Part shown: positions 61,826-64,000 of the stretch, in pieces
Layout of the letters: each line of letters starts with the position of its first letter
Position numbering within the stretch: the stretch's first letter is position 1
Origin: Lycorma delicatula
Lineage: Eukaryota > Arthropoda > Insecta > Hemiptera > Fulgoridae
NCBI RefSeq assembly: GCF_047948215.1
Contig: NC_134455.1
Location: 105,790,495 to 105,854,494, forward strand
Length of the DNA: 64,000 nt
Direction of reading: 5' to 3'
Translations under genes and position numbers: made by a program
The notes under the pieces: generated by a model
Seen by the model: only the letters and a program-made list of their open reading frames with translations
Databases searched by the model: none
Told to the model about the DNA's origin: nothing

Positions 61826-61959
61826 TTTTGTGTTACTGTGTAAAAATAAAATCCAAATATACTGCAAATATAATGCACAAAATTTTTGTTAATATTATAA
61901 ATGATAAAAAAAATGTAGTTAAATTTTTTCCCACTGTAAATTAAGTACACTTAAATGTT

Positions 61960-62720
61960 TGCTGCAGCAATAAAACTGACGATGGAGTATGTCGATGTGT
62001 TTACCCACACCATTCAGTTATTATACTGTTTTCAAGGACGCCGAGTTCTGTTTAAAAAATGCATTATTTAAAAAATACTGTATTAAATTACTCTTTCACA
62101 ATCAAATGATATTATATACCGGTTGACCTTCGCCTTTTCAATTTCTACTGCGCCGGTAAACGCAACTAGTTGGAGCGAGCCGACTGCGTGCGCATCTATC
62201 TCTGTCGACCCCTCAATAATAAGGTTATCAAGGTTTTAACTTATTCTAACAAGTGTTTAGGAATAGTAAACCACGTGGTGACGTATGGAATAATCAGTAA
62301 TTCTCGTTTCATAACCACATGCGTCGGAATGGGTAATCGATTGATTTAATTGACTACGTACGACAAGTAATATATTTCTTCTCAACATAGAATTATGATT
62401 AATAATCAGCGATAAACATGATTTTTTGGATGATGTGTAATGAAATGGATAAATAAATGATGAAAAATGTAACTTGTAGTATATATCTACATTTGACAGA
62501 TAATTATCGAAATCATATTACTCCAAGCATCTGGGTTGTGTTTAAAGAAACTATAACTGAATTCGACTCAAAATTATTTATGTTTTTAAATAATAAAATT
62601 CTGCTCCATCTTTTGTAACCTTTACTATATGGATAAATATTAAAATGGTAATATTTAATCTTTAGTAATTTATTCAATTTTTATATAATAAAATAATTTT
62701 ATTAATTATAATAGGTGAAT
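61960..62720. other. GC-richer block followed by AT-rich DNA
   Basis: 62110-62340 is comparatively GC-rich, with GCGAGCCGACTGCGTGCGCA. It could be a promoter region or a terminal repeat for the minus-strand ORF at 61825, but no repeat partner or core promoter was identified. Confidence 0.25.
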
Positions 62721-62732
62721 TCACTTAATATA

Positions 62733-63635
62733 CTTCTTGAAGGCGTTATACGCTCTTTTCTTTCTTTTAATAGCTTCACTTATTTCATCGTTCCACCATG
62801 GAACGGGTTTCTTCGTAAGTTTCCCAGATGCTTTGTGAATATATCTCGATGCCGACTCAAGTATTGCATTTGTTATGGCGTCGACATCGTCCCCGATATC
62901 TCTAGTTGTTTCAGGGAGTATCGTTCTAGCTGTGAAGCTCGTCCAGTCTGCCTTATCAAATAACCATCTTTTAGAGATGGGATATGTTTTTCTTGTAACA
63001 TCAGTTACAATTTGCACCGGGAAATGATCGCTTCCATGCAAATCGTCTATGACATGGAAGCTGTACCTTGGTGTTATCGACCTGCTTATTAGAGCAAGAT
63101 CTATACAGGACATCGATCCATCTCTGGCATTGAAAAAGGTTCCTGATCCATCGTTTAAAATAATAAGTTCTGAATTCATCAGGAACCATTCCAGTTCTCT
63201 TCCGCGGGGATCTAATCGATCCGATCCCCAAAGAGAATTATGAGCATTAAAGTAACCCACCAGTAAAACAGGTGGGGGAAGCTCAGAAATTAGTCTTGTT
63301 ATGTCATCCTTATTCCAATCAAAAATCGGCAAATATATGCTGCAGACAGTGACCTGAAGCGGACGCTTCATTCTAACGACTGCTTGTAGGTTTTTGTTTA
63401 AAACAACCGCTTCGGTGGTAGCTCTAGTCGATGTTAATATGGCTACTCCACCTCTAACTCTTAACATTTGGCGGTTGATCATATCCTTTTAATTTAAAAT
63501 TTTCTTTTCGGCGGAAATGCGTTTCTTGCAGGCATATACAAATCGGGTCTACATCATGTACCAAGCGTTGGAGCTCATGGATGTTTGAAAAACATCCATT
63601 GATGTTCCATTGTACAATCGACTCGCTAATTTTTA
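62733..63635 (-). pseudogene. I-group LINE ORF2, copy 2 (endonuclease half only)
   Basis: The minus strand reads SIVQWNINGCFSNIHELQRL and DPICICLQETHFRRK (63635-63500), a short AT-rich break with a stop, then a long open frame (63482-62721) with VRVRGGVAILTSTRATTEAV, PPPVLLVGYFNAHNSLWGSD, DDLHGSDHFPVQIVTDV and KPVPWWNDEISEAIKRKKRA. It ends at AFKK, where similarity to copy 1 stops. Closely similar to 24283-26765. The catalytic Asp in GDFNAHN is Tyr. Both the ORF1 side and the RT side are missing, unlike an ordinary 5' truncation. Confidence 0.88.
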
Positions 63636-63639
63636 ATTA

Positions 63640-64000
63640 AATTAATTACAGTATTCACGCCTAACACGTCTAACTGACTCAAATGTAGCAAGCCTTAACA
63701 CCCACTGAACCAATCTCTGCACCGAAACATGATGACAAACGCATGTTCTGTTGTATGTATTGAAAACACAACGCGCCTGCGCTAGCTTTCGCACACATTA
63801 ACTATTAATATTTTTCTTTCATCTAACGTACAGTTCATCTCATTACAATGGTTTGTTTCGAAGCTAAAGCCATTTAAAACACCACTATTACTTTACGGCC
63901 ACTTTATCTTAATATTTGTATGACGTACCAACCGCTTTCCTCGTCTAATAAGTATTTTCCCCTTTTCAAATTATTCGACTTTAATTAGCAAATTTCGAAC
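63640..64000. other. Moderate-GC right edge, unassigned
   Basis: Less AT-rich around 63650-63800, including ACGCGCCTGCGCTAGC. No ORF or known repeat recognised. Confidence 0.3.

Overview
The window looks like AT-rich intergenic or intronic DNA from an insect, probably a hemipteran; that placement rests on the repeat types and is not proven. I found no convincing host protein-coding gene, rRNA gene, CRISPR array or bacterial-type operon. Nearly everything recognisable is a transposable element or its relic, and almost all element genes carry stops, frameshifts or deletions.

Left part (1-16990): a Penelope-like reverse transcriptase remnant on the left edge; the 3' end of an unclassified LINE (4198-4621); a 5'-truncated Jockey element (6936-7735); a PIF/Harbinger-type transposase relic inside a larger inverted-repeat unit (about 11080-14110); and the C-terminus of a Helitron PIF1-type helicase (14283-14690). 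Middle-left (16990-28050): a 0.7 kb interspersed repeat; a 2.2 kb long-inverted-repeat element (18329-20517) holding a small intact ORF; tRNA-type SINEs; and a 3.7 kb I-group LINE on the minus strand (about 24190-27975) whose reverse transcriptase core is deleted and which was later invaded by a second LINE flanked by an 11 bp target duplication.

Middle (28050-41550): mostly AT-rich sequence with a few unexplained GC-richer islands, a 1.3 kb mariner-like element with 28 bp terminal inverted repeats (37128-38434), two SINEs side by side, and a deletion derivative of another mariner-like element. Right part (41550-64000): two abutting Jockey copies, further copies of the 0.7 kb repeat, LINE fragments, an R1-like LINE, a 2.45 kb mariner-like element with about 300 bp inverted repeats (54202-56650), a minus-strand ORF of unknown family (61379-61825), and a second fragment of the I-group LINE (62733-63635).

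The most interesting theme is one set of Tc1/mariner-type elements with related tips and three architectures: compact (37.1 kb), long-inverted-repeat with a transposase relic (54.2 kb), and long-inverted-repeat with no transposase but a different small ORF (18.3 kb). This suggests an autonomous/non-autonomous foldback-like lineage. Element boundaries and translations were read by eye; no database search was made.
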